Part shown: piece by piece, positions 1 to 10,306 of the stretch
Layout of the letters: each line of letters starts with the position of its first letter
Numbering within the stretch: position 1 is the stretch's first letter
Notes under the pieces: generated by a model
Database searches by the model: none
Told to the model about the DNA's origin: nothing
What the model saw: only the letters and a program-made list of their open reading frames with translations
NCBI GenBank assembly: GCA_029237695.1
Contig: CM055265.1
Span: 112,828,773-112,892,772 of the forward strand
DNA length: 64,000 nt
Direction: 5' to 3'
From: Conchocele bisecta
Taxonomy: Eukaryota; Mollusca; Bivalvia; Lucinida; Thyasiridae
Made by a program: the position numbers and the translations under genes

Positions 1-2
1 CA

Positions 3-1352
3 TGTGCATATTGTGGCTCACGACGTAAACGTCGCGATGACATGAGGCGCCACCTGCAGAAATTACACCAGCGGGCGCTCCGGTCGGCGGAAGTGGGCGA
101 TCATGCGACTGTGTCGTATAACAGAAATCGCCTATACATTGACCCTTGTACGACCGCCAAACCTACTAAGAAAGGCCAGTCCGAGATCTATTCAGAGTTG
201 ACACTGGCGCTCCAGAATGCCATGACCCCTTTACACATTGTCTTACCCGCACCCAGAGCACCCATCCCTGTATCCACCGCAACCGCCATGCCCTTGCCCG
301 CTCCCCATACGACTCTGGCCCCGCTAGCAATCCCAGTCTCTGCCGTACCAGTAGCCGATTTCACTAACATTACAAAGTATACTTTTCTAGCAAAGTTTAC
401 TTTGAGGGAGTAATCATTTATTTTTCCTGAAATGCATTATTTCATATAGAACTAACCACTGCATATATTTGATAATTAAAAGTATGCAGCATTATTATAC
501 TGAATGTATTACATTATCACAGCCAAAATGGCTGTGATAATGTAATAAATTCAGTATAATAAAAATTAATAAATTTATCCTAAAATTGAAAATTTCTCCC
601 TCAAAGTATACTTTGCTAGATAAGTATACTTTGCAATGTTGGTGAAATAGGCTACTGGACTGATCCCTAACCATACGCCCGACCCTTCCCATGCCCCTAC
701 CTCGTTGACAACTTCCTCCCGGGATATAAGCATCACCCTTACGCCTCGTCCTACATTCACATTGCGATCTACGTCCTCGTCCATGCACACCACAGTGGTG
801 ACATCTTCTACCACCCAGGTGTCTTCTTCCGTTTTCGTTCTGGCGTCATCAACAACGCCAAAAGCCCCCGTTTGCAATGCCGTCCCGTCGACCACACCTT
901 ACTTGGGAGACCATATTACCATCGTTCGCCGTATGGACCCTCTTGGCCTGGAGAGTTCTCCCACTCCACCGCCCGTGCATAATCATCGTCATAGCATCAA
1001 CCTGCCTACCCTGAAAATTCCCGATGTTCCCACGTCCCTTGGCGATATCAATTGTTACATCGAGTGGACAGAGGGTTTGAAGTCTTCACTTAAGGCGGCA
1101 CAACTTCGCGCGTTGGATGCGAGGGAGGATGCCCGTCGGCGAGAGATACGTACGTGGCGGTTCCGGGTTCGGGATTTGGAGAGGAGGAATCGTCTGTTGT
1201 CTGCGTCTCTCCCCACGGCGACGTCCACCCTGTTCCAGGAGGCGGATACGTCGAGGCAGCTTCCCCGCGATCACGAAGCAGTCTTCTCTGCGGGGAAACA
1301 AGTCAGCGCCCGTGAGAAACCCAACTGGAAGCGACGTCGCTTGGACCGTTGA
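3..1352 (+). pseudogene. C2H2-finger, Pro/Thr/Ser-rich ORF, copy A (split by a MITE)
   Basis: The frame is open from the window edge. Cysteines at 3-5 and 12-14 and histidines at 51-53 and 66-68 make a C-x2-C-x12-H-x4-H zinc finger. A long Pro/Thr/Ser/Ala-rich linker follows, then a charged Arg/Glu-rich helical stretch (about 1080-1190) and a basic tail ending in KRRRLDR before the stop at 1350-1352. A 305-bp MITE at 351-655 splits the reading frame; the second half runs open from 705. Paralogues at 52847-53656 (-) and 56826-57851 (+) lack the MITE. Copy A alone reads Lys where both others have TAA inside the finger, and alone keeps the frame of the basic tail. I do not recognise the family. 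A nucleic-acid-binding protein of a mobile element or a multicopy host gene are both possible. Confidence 0.5.
351..655 (-). mobile_element. 305-bp MITE, copy 1, inserted in ORF copy A
   Basis: Terminal inverted repeats begin GTAGCCGATTTCAC and end with the complement at GGCTAC. Subterminal boxes CAAAGTATACTTT and GAGGGAG recur at both ends, and a near-perfect palindrome sits at the centre (about 492-563). It has the same length as, and the opposite orientation to, the copy at 3718-4022. The homologous positions of copies B and C are uninterrupted, which gives an empty site. No coding capacity. The target duplication is not clear because the flank CCA/TGG is itself part of an inverted match. 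Confidence 0.85.
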
Positions 1353-2837
1353 CCGGACATGTCACGCATTATAATGCTCGCGAATGCCATTGTGTGAGTG
1401 CGACCTCCCTGCGTATGGTCGGACAACCATGGGAAAAATATGGCTATGACAAGGGCTGGAATTTGCAAAGTCGGCTTTTGTGGCAGTTATATTAGCATCC
1501 ATGAGTCTCGGCACAGCCTTGTGGTGCTCAGTAACTTACGTCTGAAATCCTGCCACTTCCAGCTGGAATTGATATTTTGTATTCCTGCCGGATAGTGGAT
1601 GTAACCGTGCAGCACAATTAAAATTATTACAACATTATGGCCGCCACAAGGACTTGTGTAAATACATACATGTATGATCATTATGTTAGCTGGTAAATAT
1701 GATTACCATGGTGTTGTTGCATAAATGTGCTCTGTATTGAAATGACAGGACCGTTCCAAATAACTAAGTGTTGACTATATTCAGATCACATGCGTCTTCG
1801 TTAGGCATTCTGTCTTCAATATGGTAATCTGCCTAGCTATTAAACATTACATTGTTCTATTGTCTGCTATATCGCCTTTTAGACTATGTACCACACACTG
1901 TGCTGTTATGATACGCAGGCGAAATATGCATATGCATATACCTTCCTTTTATAATGTATAGATTTGTTGAATTCCATATGTTAATATCTGATGCTGCCAT
2001 ATACGGGATGATGTGCACATTGGAACGTATTTGCTGTCGTGCTATCGTGAAGTGATCAGACGGTGTGAGCGAAGCATTTACGTTCTAGCGTTTTCGTCTG
2101 CTTTCCTGGTATAGTTTGGCAGCAGATGCCAACATGGGAAATGGATTTTAGAGACGTGAACGCGCGGCCATATGACAACCATGTACATGTATAGCTAAAA
2201 GGGGAACAGATGCTGGATTATTGTGAGATCTGCGTATTTGAGTTACTGCCCCTGGTACCGTGGTTTGTTATGGGCAGCGATTGAGTATGTTACTGTTCAC
2301 AGAACGCCTTCATCCTTACGATGCCTGTCAAGATTGGTTGCAAAAGATGGCGATATAATTAAAACTGGTTGGCAGTATGCTATGTTAACTCTAAATTGTT
2401 TGTTATAAGTATTATTATATAACTATTCGTACATGTGCACACGTTACCAGCGTTTATTATTGTCCGTTTGTTTTTGTTTGGTAATTGTTATGATACATGC
2501 TCTCTCAATGGCAATGTTTTAAGTGGTGGGGAGTGTGGCCGTGTGCCATATGTCATTCAGTTCAAACCGAAAGTACCTGACTGTCTGTCGTCTGCTACAC
2601 GCCGCATACGCGTGTATTGCTTGGTTCCCTATTTGCGCACCGCCTGTGAGTAGCGGTCGGTACTATATGTGCATAGTTTACTGAGCCGGGCACCGTATGG
2701 GCGGAGCAAGGAATATTGCGTTTGAAATACACAGCAGTATACGTCCGTTCCTTATTAGGTCATTCGGGCACAGTTGTCCGAAAGACATTGCTTTCTGGGA
2801 CAGTTTCGGTCCCTAGGAGCCTACGTGACTTGGACTC
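1353..2837. other. Non-coding part of repeated segment, copy A
   Basis: No supportable gene. The stretch is nearly collinear with 57852-59339 (direct) and with about 50833-52846 (inverted), apart from small indels. The short ORFs here are not conserved in frame between the copies. It contains the palindromic word ATATGCATATGCATAT near 1926 and leads into the TATA promoter. Confidence 0.7.
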
Positions 2838-2996
2838 TATAAATACCCCCGGCTCGCGGGCCGGGGAGTTGGCCGATTTCTAGCAATTACAACGCACCTC
2901 CATTAAGTAAATAATTAAATATTTCATTGTACATTCACTATTAACTTGGAGATTCTCAAATTATACATCTTTGGGGACACTATCGACATGGTGAGT
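2838..2996 (+). promoter_or_regulatory. TATA promoter with short first exon ending ATG|GTGAGT (copy A)
   Basis: TATAAATA at 2838-2845 is followed at once by a GC-rich hairpin (CCCCGGC/GCCGGGG, 2847-2868). About 120 nt downstream an ATG at 2988-2990 abuts GTGAGT, a near-consensus 5' splice donor. The same arrangement is kept at 50675-50832 (-) and 59340-59498 (+). The simplest reading is a Pol II promoter whose first exon carries only the initiator codon before an intron. It could be a retroelement LTR promoter or a host promoter caught in a segmental duplication. No acceptor or second exon could be identified. Confidence 0.45.
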
Positions 2997-3717
2997 CATT
3001 CATAATTACTATAGCATACAGGGTGCACGGCCACTCCCTCATGTTGCATAATTAAATGCCCTTTATGTTCCCATACTTTGATATCGTGTATGTTTATTAA
3101 TATCAAGTAGTTTCGTATAATCATAGAAATAAAATACATTATCACCCACCAGTCTTGTCGGTGTGTTTCAAATCAATTGTGCGAAGGAGGCCAGGATCAC
3201 CCAGAGAACCTGCTAAAATAACCGGCGGTGGTTCTGTCTGTGAACACCGTAGACCCTGATCAGCCTGCACACAGACTAATCCGCCCGGTTACAATACTAT
3301 ATACAAGTAGCAAAACAATTCTAACACACACGGATGCCAGTAATTTGTATTGGGACAAACTTGAAGCAGCGTTACGCTGCGCCCCAACCGTCAAATACCA
3401 TATACATTTACATGTATTGCACTTCTGAGGTTCCAAAGGCACGATCATTTTGCTCTTAACATTTTGCCATCTGTCGAGAGTTTATCACGGTGGTACTATG
3501 ACTATGCTGGGACACATGATGTATGTATGGTCCCCTGTACTATGCGATTTTTGTTTCATTGAATATTATTTAGATATAACTACCTCCCCAATAATATAGG
3601 TACGCTAAATTCAAATTAATAACACAAATCTACATCATTTTCAATTGACTTAATTAGGAGCACGGGAAATTTCTGTAGGTGGTCCGAAACGTCCATGGGC
3701 CGTAGTGGCAGATTTCT
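2997..3717. other. Non-coding part of repeated segment, copy A
   Basis: No gene supported. It includes an AATAAA at about 3128 and a dispersed-repeat motif GACCCTGATCAGCCTGCACA near 3250. It is collinear with 59499-60225 and, inverted, with 49952-50674. Confidence 0.6.
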
Positions 3718-4022
3718 GTAGCCTATTTCACCAACATTGCAAAGTATAATTATCTAGCAAAGTATACTTTGAGGGAGAAATTTTCAATTTAAGGATAAAT
3801 GTATTAATTGTTATTATACTGAATGTATTACATTATCACAGCCATTTTGGCTGTGATAATGTAATACATTCAGTATAATAATTTTGCATACTTTTAATCT
3901 TCAAATATATGCAGTCGTTAGTTCTATATGAAATAATTAATTTCAGGAAAAATAAATGATTACTGCCTCAAAGTATACTTTGCTATAAAAGTATACTTTG
4001 CAATGTTGGTGAAATCGGCTAC
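3718..4022 (+). mobile_element. 305-bp MITE, copy 2, with 34-bp central palindrome
   Basis: Terminal repeats GTAGCCTATTTCACC and the complement ending GGCTAC, with duplicated CAAAGTATACTTT-type boxes near each end. The centre is a perfect 34-bp inverted repeat (3811-3844 and 3848-3881) with a 3-nt loop. Related copies are at 351-655, 60226-60521 (3' truncated) and 49869-49951 (a terminal fragment). It lies 55 bp left of the Polinton. Confidence 0.85.
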
Positions 4023-4072
4023 TGGTCGTGTATCCCGTCGTTCGGTAAAGATAACCAAGCATGCCATAAATG

Positions 4073-4077
4073 TCAAC
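4073..4077. repeat. Polinton target-site duplication, left
   Basis: TCAAC directly precedes the left terminal repeat and is repeated right after the right one (24334-24338). The next base, A, is the first base of the element on the left and also follows TCAAC on the right, so a 6-bp duplication TCAACA is equally compatible. Polintons usually give 6 bp. Confidence 0.9.
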
Positions 4078-4323
4078 AGTAGTAGTAAGGGAGTCAAAAT
4101 GATACCACTTACCGTGATATCATTTATAACCCTCTATAATACCCCCACCACCCCCGAAAAATCAAAAATTGATTAACGAGGAAAATTGTCTCCCGACAGC
4201 AAATTTATGAATTTTTTGAGAAAATAATTTTGAAAAGAGGGAGTCAAAATGATACCACCTCCAACCAAAAGTTGGTGGTGGTATTGTAGTCCCAATTATA
4301 TTGGTAATTGACTTTTGAAAAAA
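4078..4323 (+). repeat. Polinton terminal inverted repeat, left (246 bp)
   Basis: Reverse complement of 24088-24333 with only a few differences in the CCCCACC/AAATC part. Within the repeat the box GGGAGTCAAAATGATACCAC occurs twice, at the tip and about 160 bp inward. The match ends in an A6 run, after which the two ends diverge. Confidence 0.95.
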
Positions 4324-4333
4324 GTCGAAATCA

Positions 4334-4624
4334 TTAATGCAAGTACAATAGTTTATATTCCAACACCTCATTTTTCTCCGATATAGCTAATTTATTTCGC
4401 AGATCAGCAACTAATTCTACCAGCTCTAGTCTACCACGTTCACCTTTAGCCACCTGACAGCGTAGTTCCTTACGTCTACAAAGACTTTGGGCACTAACGA
4501 ATTTACAAGGGCATCTGGGGCATTGAAATTGTGGGGGGACACAAGGAAACTTTCTACGTCTCGCTAGATGCCTTCGTAGATAGTCTTTACACGTAAACGT
4601 CTTACAACAAGTCACACACTCCAT
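4334..4624 (-). CDS. Small zinc-finger protein with C-terminal helix
   Basis: 96 codons with an ATG start, the leftmost gene of the element, lying just inside the left terminal repeat. The N-terminus is Cys-rich: CVTC at residues 3-6 with a following H-L-A-R-R helix region, then CPRCPCKF near residues 35-42 and further Cys near 48-55. This suggests one C2H2-like finger plus a second degenerate one. The last 35 residues (LELVELVADLRNKL onward) have heptad-like leucines and may form a coiled coil. It is transcribed divergently from the polymerase across a 93-bp hairpin. DNA binding or early regulation is inferred from the fingers and position only; no close family was recognised. Confidence 0.6.
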   Translation of the reverse strand: MECVTCCKTFTCKDYLRRHLARRRKFPCVPPQFQCPRCPCKFVSAQSLCRRKELRCQVAKGERGRLELVELVADLRNKLAISEKNEVLEYKLLYLH

Positions 4625-4635
4625 TATATATGTAT

Positions 4636-4728
4636 ATAACCTATGAAATTTATCTGTTCAATTGGACGTGAAAAAAACATGATGTAAATTTTTCACGTCC
4701 AATTGAACAGATAAATTGTATAGGTTAT
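4636..4728. promoter_or_regulatory. Large hairpin between divergent genes
   Basis: The arms ATAACCTATGAAATTTATCT... (4636-4675) and their near-complement ending TAGGTTAT (4728) enclose a short AT loop and include the box TTCAATTGGACGTGAAAAA. It fills the whole intergenic space between the zinc-finger gene (-) and the polymerase (+). One arm recurs at 24014-24056 next to the right terminal repeat. Plausible roles are a bidirectional promoter or a replication structure. Confidence 0.6.
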
Positions 4729-4763
4729 ACAAAAGTATATATACAAAAGTATATACAGAAAAT

Positions 4764-5612
4764 ATGATAACGCCAGAAACTAGAGCAGAAATAGAAAGTT
4801 TGAGAAGAGAAGCCGAATCTCTAGGGATTACTTATAGTAAACGGTTGAGAGTTAGGGGGTTGACAAAGCTGATAAACGCCACAAAGAATAAGGTGTTTAT
4901 GAAGCGGTTTACCCGCGCCTATAAAAGAGGGGCATTTAATGATATATCCAAAGCGGAGGAAGTTGGTAACAGAATAAAAAAAGAAAGTATTGCGGAGTTA
5001 AGGGCTAGTGTAATAAAACCTTCAAGCACAAATAATTTGTCTCAAATTAGACACACAGGTGACCAAATACCAAATAATAAGAAAAGATCTATAGTTCGCG
5101 CGATAGTGGAAAAAGGTGAAGAAATATTGGGGGCTCACGATGAAACATTGGAAAAGGTAAAAAAAAAAGAAAATGGAAAACGGGTAGTTACATTATCCTT
5201 TCGTAAAAACATTGACATTAACGGGTTTGAACACATGTCCGATAAACTCGCTCCTTATATAACAACCAATTTTTATTTGAGATATTCATATTCTTACAAG
5301 CTAGAACATATGGAGGAAACTAAAAATGGAAAACCTGTAACTATAATAATGCACAAAAATCTCGGTAGCGAACCGCTATCATCAATGAAAACCGTTAAAA
5401 AATGGCTGTCAGATAAGGAGCAAACACGAATAATGTCCGATAAAATAGACAGACCGAATACAAAGTGGAAGTTTGTAAGATGGGTAGAGGTTTTCGTAAA
5501 GCTAATACAGGGCAGTAGGGGAATAGATTTGGGACTACAATCCAAAGAAGCAGCAGGAGGAGAACTTCCAGAATGGTTGAAGAATAAAAAAAGGTATGTA
5601 TTCTTTAGATAA
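4764..5612 (+). CDS. N-terminal segment of the Polinton polymerase ORF (or separate gene)
   Basis: The first ATG is at 4764; an upstream TTG at 4716 is less likely because it lies in the hairpin. It encodes 282 residues, Lys/Arg-rich and mostly helical at the start (TPETRAEIESLRREAESLG), followed by a mixed region. The frame ends at 5610-5612. Polymerase-like sequence resumes in the next frame at 5596 with the motif CLFRCLAMH, which is typical of the N-terminal part of Polinton polymerases. I therefore read this as the amino-terminal region of the same gene, separated by a +1 frame change, though a free-standing protein cannot be excluded. No catalytic motif is visible. Confidence 0.5.
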   Translation: MITPETRAEIESLRREAESLGITYSKRLRVRGLTKLINATKNKVFMKRFTRAYKRGAFNDISKAEEVGNRIKKESIAELRASVIKPSSTNNLSQIRHTGDQIPNNKKRSIVRAIVEKGEEILGAHDETLEKVKKKENGKRVVTLSFRKNIDINGFEHMSDKLAPYITTNFYLRYSYSYKLEHMEETKNGKPVTIIMHKNLGSEPLSSMKTVKKWLSDKEQTRIMSDKIDRPNTKWKFVRWVEVFVKLIQGSRGIDLGLQSKEAAGGELPEWLKNKKRYVFFR

Positions 5613-5817
5613 GTATAATGACGACCTTTGTCTGTTCAGGTGTCTAGCTATGCATATGACAGATAAAAGACCCGACAGATGTACAGAAAAGGCGAAAGAA
5701 CTTAGTAAGCAATATTTTGGTACAGTGCAATCTGCGTTTTTGTTCCACCGTAGACAACACTTGCAAACTCAACGCGAACGCAACGCGAACGCAACGCGAA
5801 CGCAACGGTTTGCTGTA

Positions 5818-6045
5818 GCGTTGTATACGTTGTTTAAACGTATGATACGTTTCGTACACGTGTAATACACATTGTCAAACCGTTTAGTTTAAAAGCGTTG
5901 TATACGTTGTTTAAACGTATAATACGGTCCGTACACGCGTAATACACATTGTCAAACCGTTTAGTTTAAAAGCGTTGTATACGTTGTTTAAACGTATACT
6001 ACGGTTCGTACACGTGTAATACACATTGTCAAACCGTTTTAAAGC
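5818..6045. repeat. 77-bp tandem repeat, three copies
   Basis: GCGTTGTATACGTTGTTTAA starts at 5818, 5895 and 5972, a 77-bp period. Each copy contains the palindromic words GTTTAAAC and ACACGTGT (one copy has ACACGCGT). Confidence 0.85.
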
Positions 6046-7136
6046 GTGTAATACGTTTAGCTTCAAGGCGTATAACACGCTTTAGGGCGTATACATATGT
6101 AGCGAGGTGAAAGCGTTGAAACGTGCACAACGCTTTACCTGTGAAAGCGTTGAAACGTGTACAACGGTTACACGTTTTAACGCGAATACCTGTTCGGTCG
6201 CGATCGCTTCGAGGCGGCCTTGTTTCGTCCCTTTTAAAATATAGCGAATACATGTACATGTTCGGCCTGGATCGTTTACATGCGGATCGTTTCGCACCTA
6301 CATGTACCACCATTCCGCACATGCGAAATTATTGTAAGGCAGACTCATTTCGCCCCTGATATGGAAAATGAATTATACGGGTGTAAACAACAATACATTG
6401 CAGCTCCATTATAACGCGATGGTCGGGGTACGTTGTATAGTGCTCGCGATAGACAGACGCTTATTACAATGCGATCAACAGGCGCTTAAAAGGATTAATT
6501 GTTAATAAATAATGGTCACGTGTCCTGCCTATTCATGCGGACGATTAGCTGTTGATACGTGCATAATCCCACCGAAATTCCGCATGAACTCTGAATTTTG
6601 TGTCAACTTTTCAACACCATTTACGGAAAATATTTTCGAAATCAATATCGGCGAAACATGGCGACAGATCTGCGTATAATCCAGTGTTTTTTTTGTAATC
6701 CATTCCTTTCGGAATACACATTTACGGGTATGAAATTATTAAATAATTTATTTTTATTTTTGTTATTTCTCAATGAAAGTATACGTTGTGACCACTCATT
6801 TGAACCGTCTCGACGAGACGGTTTAAATGGTGCTCGCGGCATATACTTCTGAGTGCATAGAAGGAAAATATTTTCCCGCAAACATAATCGTATCCTCAGC
6901 ATGAAATGGGTTACTGCATGATTGCCCCATGAGTCACACGCTCGCGACGTCTGCAGAACATCAAAGGGCGTGTTGACCAATCAGTAACATTTCAAAACAT
7001 AGCCTACATTTTTCGTGCTGAATGATGTCATACAATAAGCACCCGTTAGTTGACAGGGCTTAGTGTTATCGATTTTTTTGCCGAAAGCAACACACAAATC
7101 TCGTCTGTGTAATATCACAGGTTGAAGTAACGGACC

Positions 7137-7287
7137 GAGGTCTATAAATACATTAAATATGCCTAAAATCTTCAATGAATGAAGAAAAAAATATTTTTAT
7201 TTTTATTTTACACCCTTCATATAAATTTTTTTTTTTTTTCTTCATTCATTGATGCTTTTAGGCATATTTAATGTATTTATAGACCTC
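7137..7287. repeat. Long hairpin inside the polB insert
   Basis: GAGGTCTATAAATACATTAA (from 7137) and its complement ending at 7287 form arms of about 45-50 bp around an AT-rich loop with poly-T. It may be a small foldback element inside the insert. Confidence 0.8.
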
Positions 7288-7843
7288 AGAAATGGCGAAT
7301 CTAGGAACTCTCGTATCTTTACGCTGAAGCCAGTCTATTTCAGTCACTAATCCGCTATGCACCTCTCCCACGCGTGTGTTAAGAAAAATCGATATATGGA
7401 GAAACTGAATACACAGCGAGCTGCACACTGGTTTAACACGGATATGGCCCGCGGATATGTGTCATAAATTACTTGGTGGTCAAAACCGGTAAATTTACAA
7501 GGTTTATAGCGAAATAGCAGCCGACTGGCAATTTTTCTCAGACCGATTTTTAAGACTATTTTTCAAATCTCAATCGGTCTGAGAGTTCAAAAATCGGTCC
7601 AGAACCGAAAAACCGGAACCGAAAATTGTATAAGCCCTGCAGTCTAGAAGTATATATACACACACGAAGAACGATCTGAGCATGCGCATTCTACGCGATA
7701 CACGGTTGGCATACCAAAACGTGTAATGCGTTGACACCCGTGGAAACGTGTTATACGTATAACACGGTTTCATCTGTACGGTGTTGTGTACATGTAGAAG
7801 CGTGTAACCGTTCGTCAAAGAAAGCGTTAAATCGTTGTATACG

Positions 7844-7965
7844 TTTACAACCGTTGTACACGGATTACACGCTTTTGAAACTCAATGCGATGTTTACAAC
7901 CGTTGTCTACGTTTACAACCGTTGTACACGGATTACACGCTTTTGAAACTCAATGCGTTGAACAC
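7844..7965. repeat. Short tandem repeat of CCGTTGTACACGGATTACAC words
   Basis: The block reading ACAACCGTTGTACACGGATT through GAAACTCAATGCG occurs twice in a row (about 7848-7890 and 7914-7957), with an extra half copy between. It belongs to the same word family as the left end of the insert. Confidence 0.65.
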
Positions 7966-8496
7966 GGTTTGCTCGACTTTAGCGCATGCGCAATAGTGGG
8001 GAAACGCAACGCATGGCCGAAAACGTATTACACGTAGACGACACACGGTTTGAAACGCAACTAACGGAAACTCCACGGATATGCAACGCACAACACTTTG
8101 TACACGTATAAACCCGGAACATTTTGACAGAAACGACTGTAGTAATGTGGTTTCACCAATTCCTTTTTCAGATCTGAAAAAGGTTGAAGAGTTTTTTAAA
8201 ATCGGTATACAAGTATATCAACCCACCGAATGTAACGTATGGTGGTTGAAAAAGGTACCAGCACACTATAAGGCAATAGGTAATAAACCAATGACAATAG
8301 GACTGTTTAATAATCACGCATTTCTGATAAAAAACTTATCTAAAATTTACGCCTGCGATAATTGCAAGCAGAAATTCACGAAAGCGAGTAATATGAAGAG
8401 ACACGGACCAACATGTATGAAAGGTGAGACAAAAGTAATATGTGATGGTAATTATTTAGAGAGCGCCCGCGTTTGTCGTTCGAGAAAGGGTTCTAC

Positions 8497-8674
8497 CCAA
8501 AAAGTTCTAACAGTTATGGGGCGATCGATTGGATGTACTCTGTGGAAAAGCGGGAGGGAATTCACATTCACCACGAACAGTGTGGCCAAAAAGTTCTAAC
8601 AGTTATGGGGCGATCGATTGGATGTACTCTGTGGAAAAGCGGGAGGGAATTCACATTCACCACGAACAGTGTGG
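8497..8674 (+). repeat. 89-bp exact tandem duplication in polB
   Basis: 8497-8585 and 8586-8674 are essentially identical, running from CCAAAAAGTTCTAACAG to ACCACGAACAGTGTGG. Since 89 is not a multiple of three, the duplication alone breaks the frame just before the exonuclease domain. Confidence 0.95.
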
Positions 8675-9401
8675 ACACGAGGGTGAAAGATGGGTTTTAG
8701 GAGCTCCAGTAGATGGATACTGTACGGAAACCAATACCGTATATCAATATCACGGCTGTTACTGGCACGGGTGTGAGATTCATGCAAAGCATAGAAAAGA
8801 AGAACGCGCATCCACCATGAGAAGAGATACATTTATTAGAAGAAGCAAAGAATTCAACCTAGTAGTTATGTGGGAATGCGAATTTCAAAGAACGGGAAAA
8901 GACATAAAGATCGGTTGCGACACTACTCTTTATCCATATCTGATAGTATACGATTTTGAGGCATATCTCAACCCAGAATTTGAAACTCTCGGTAATAATC
9001 TAGAGTACGAAGCCGAGCACGTTCCGGTAAGCGTTAGTATAGGAGATAATTTCTCAGGAACAGTAACTCATATTTGTGATAAAGATCCCGCAAAACTTAT
9101 AGAAAAATTCGTAGAAGATTTGAAAGTCAGGGGAAAAGCTATAAGAGAAGAAGTGTGGTCAAGATATGGGTTTAATACAGAACATTTACGTAAAAACCAA
9201 ATCGCCAAGATCGAACAGTGGATAGAGCAAGTACCGGTTATAGGTTTTAACAGCAGTAAGTACGATATAAACTTAATAAAGAAATACCTAGTAGGCGAAC
9301 TGGCATCAACAACAAAGAAAGTAATGGTCGGAAAACGTGCAAACGCAACAATATTTCTATTTACTCCAGAGTTTAGATTTCTTGATGTAATACTTATCTA
9401 G
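8529..9401 (+). pseudogene. polB: polB fragment: 3'-5' exonuclease domain
   Basis: This part of the polymerase pseudogene shows the Polinton block VDGYCTETNTVYQYHGCYWH, then ExoI (YDFEAYL, the D-x-E pair, about residue 145) and ExoII (GFNSSKYD, about residue 250). It ends at a stop at 9399-9401, after which homology continues in another frame at 9403. The proofreading residues seen are intact. Confidence 0.85.
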
Positions 9402-10306
9402 GACCTGTGTAAGTTACGATAGTTGGATAAAAGCCTACGAATGCAAAGGACAGAAATCTTTCTTTACTTATTTTGAGTGGTTCGATTCTCCAGAAAAACT
9501 GGATTACCCAGGACTACCGGATATAGAGAATTGGTATTCCAAACTATCTGGGAAAATGTTAATAGATGAAACAGAATTAAGTAAATGTCGTAGAATTTTC
9601 GAAGAAAATAATATGAAAACTTTCAGAGATTGGTTGAAATATTATAAACGATTTAGATGTAGCACCGTTCCTAGAAGCGGTGGAAAAAATGTGTGAATTT
9701 TATAAACACAGAGGTGTGGATATTTTCAAAAGATGCGGTAACAATACCTGGAGTAGCTATACAATATTTATTGAGAGGAACCATTAAAGAACAAAAATCT
9801 TCAAAGACGATTATACCGGAGGATGCTCTATATGCACCAAAAGAAGAAACATACGAAATGATGAAGGACGCTCTATTGGGGCGGTCAATAGTATTACACA
9901 ATATGCAGAAGCTGGTGTTTCAAATATTAGAGTGGGTTCCAAACCTTGCAAGGCTGTTTTGGGGTACGATGCAAACGCGTTATATTTATCTACGTTAAAT
10001 AAAGAGATGCCGTGTGGGAGAGATATACACCATATAACCCTAAATTTATTAAAAAGTTTTGTAAAAGAGTTTTATCTGGAGACTGGTTTGGGTTTGCGGA
10101 GGTGGATATAGAAGTTCCACACAACTTAAAAGATAAGTTTTCTGAAATGTCCCCAATATTTATAAAACAGAGAAGTAGAGGTTGATGAAGTTCCCACACA
10201 CATGTTAAAATATTTAAAAGATACTGGCCGAACAAGAGGAGATGAAAAAAATTGGTGGCATCTATGACCGCCACTAAAGTATTGCTGTACGCACCACTGT
10301 TTTGAA

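Larger units (their letters stand above)
5763..8089. mobile_element. 2.3-kb foreign insert in polB, flanked by 9-bp direct repeats
   Basis: The polymerase homology stops at about 5762 and resumes after 8089. ACAACACTT occurs at 5754-5762 and again at 8090-8098, consistent with a 9-bp target duplication as left by Mutator-like elements. Both ends (5763-6350 and 7690-8089) are packed with CGTTGTAYACG/ACACGTGTA-type words, unlike the rest of the Polinton. The middle has a palindrome around 6801-6828 and hairpins at 7137-7287 and 7531-7582. There are no credible genes, so it looks like a non-autonomous element. Classic long terminal inverted repeats were not found, so the class is uncertain. Confidence 0.6.

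Noticed and set aside
4764..5612. This segment as the missing cysteine protease
   Set aside because: No His/Asp/Cys arrangement of the adenain type is seen; position and the following FRCLA motif fit the polymerase N-terminus better.
6029..6359. Overlapping frames in the polB insert
   Set aside because: All run through CGTTGTACACG-type repeats on both strands, with no start context or recognisable protein features.
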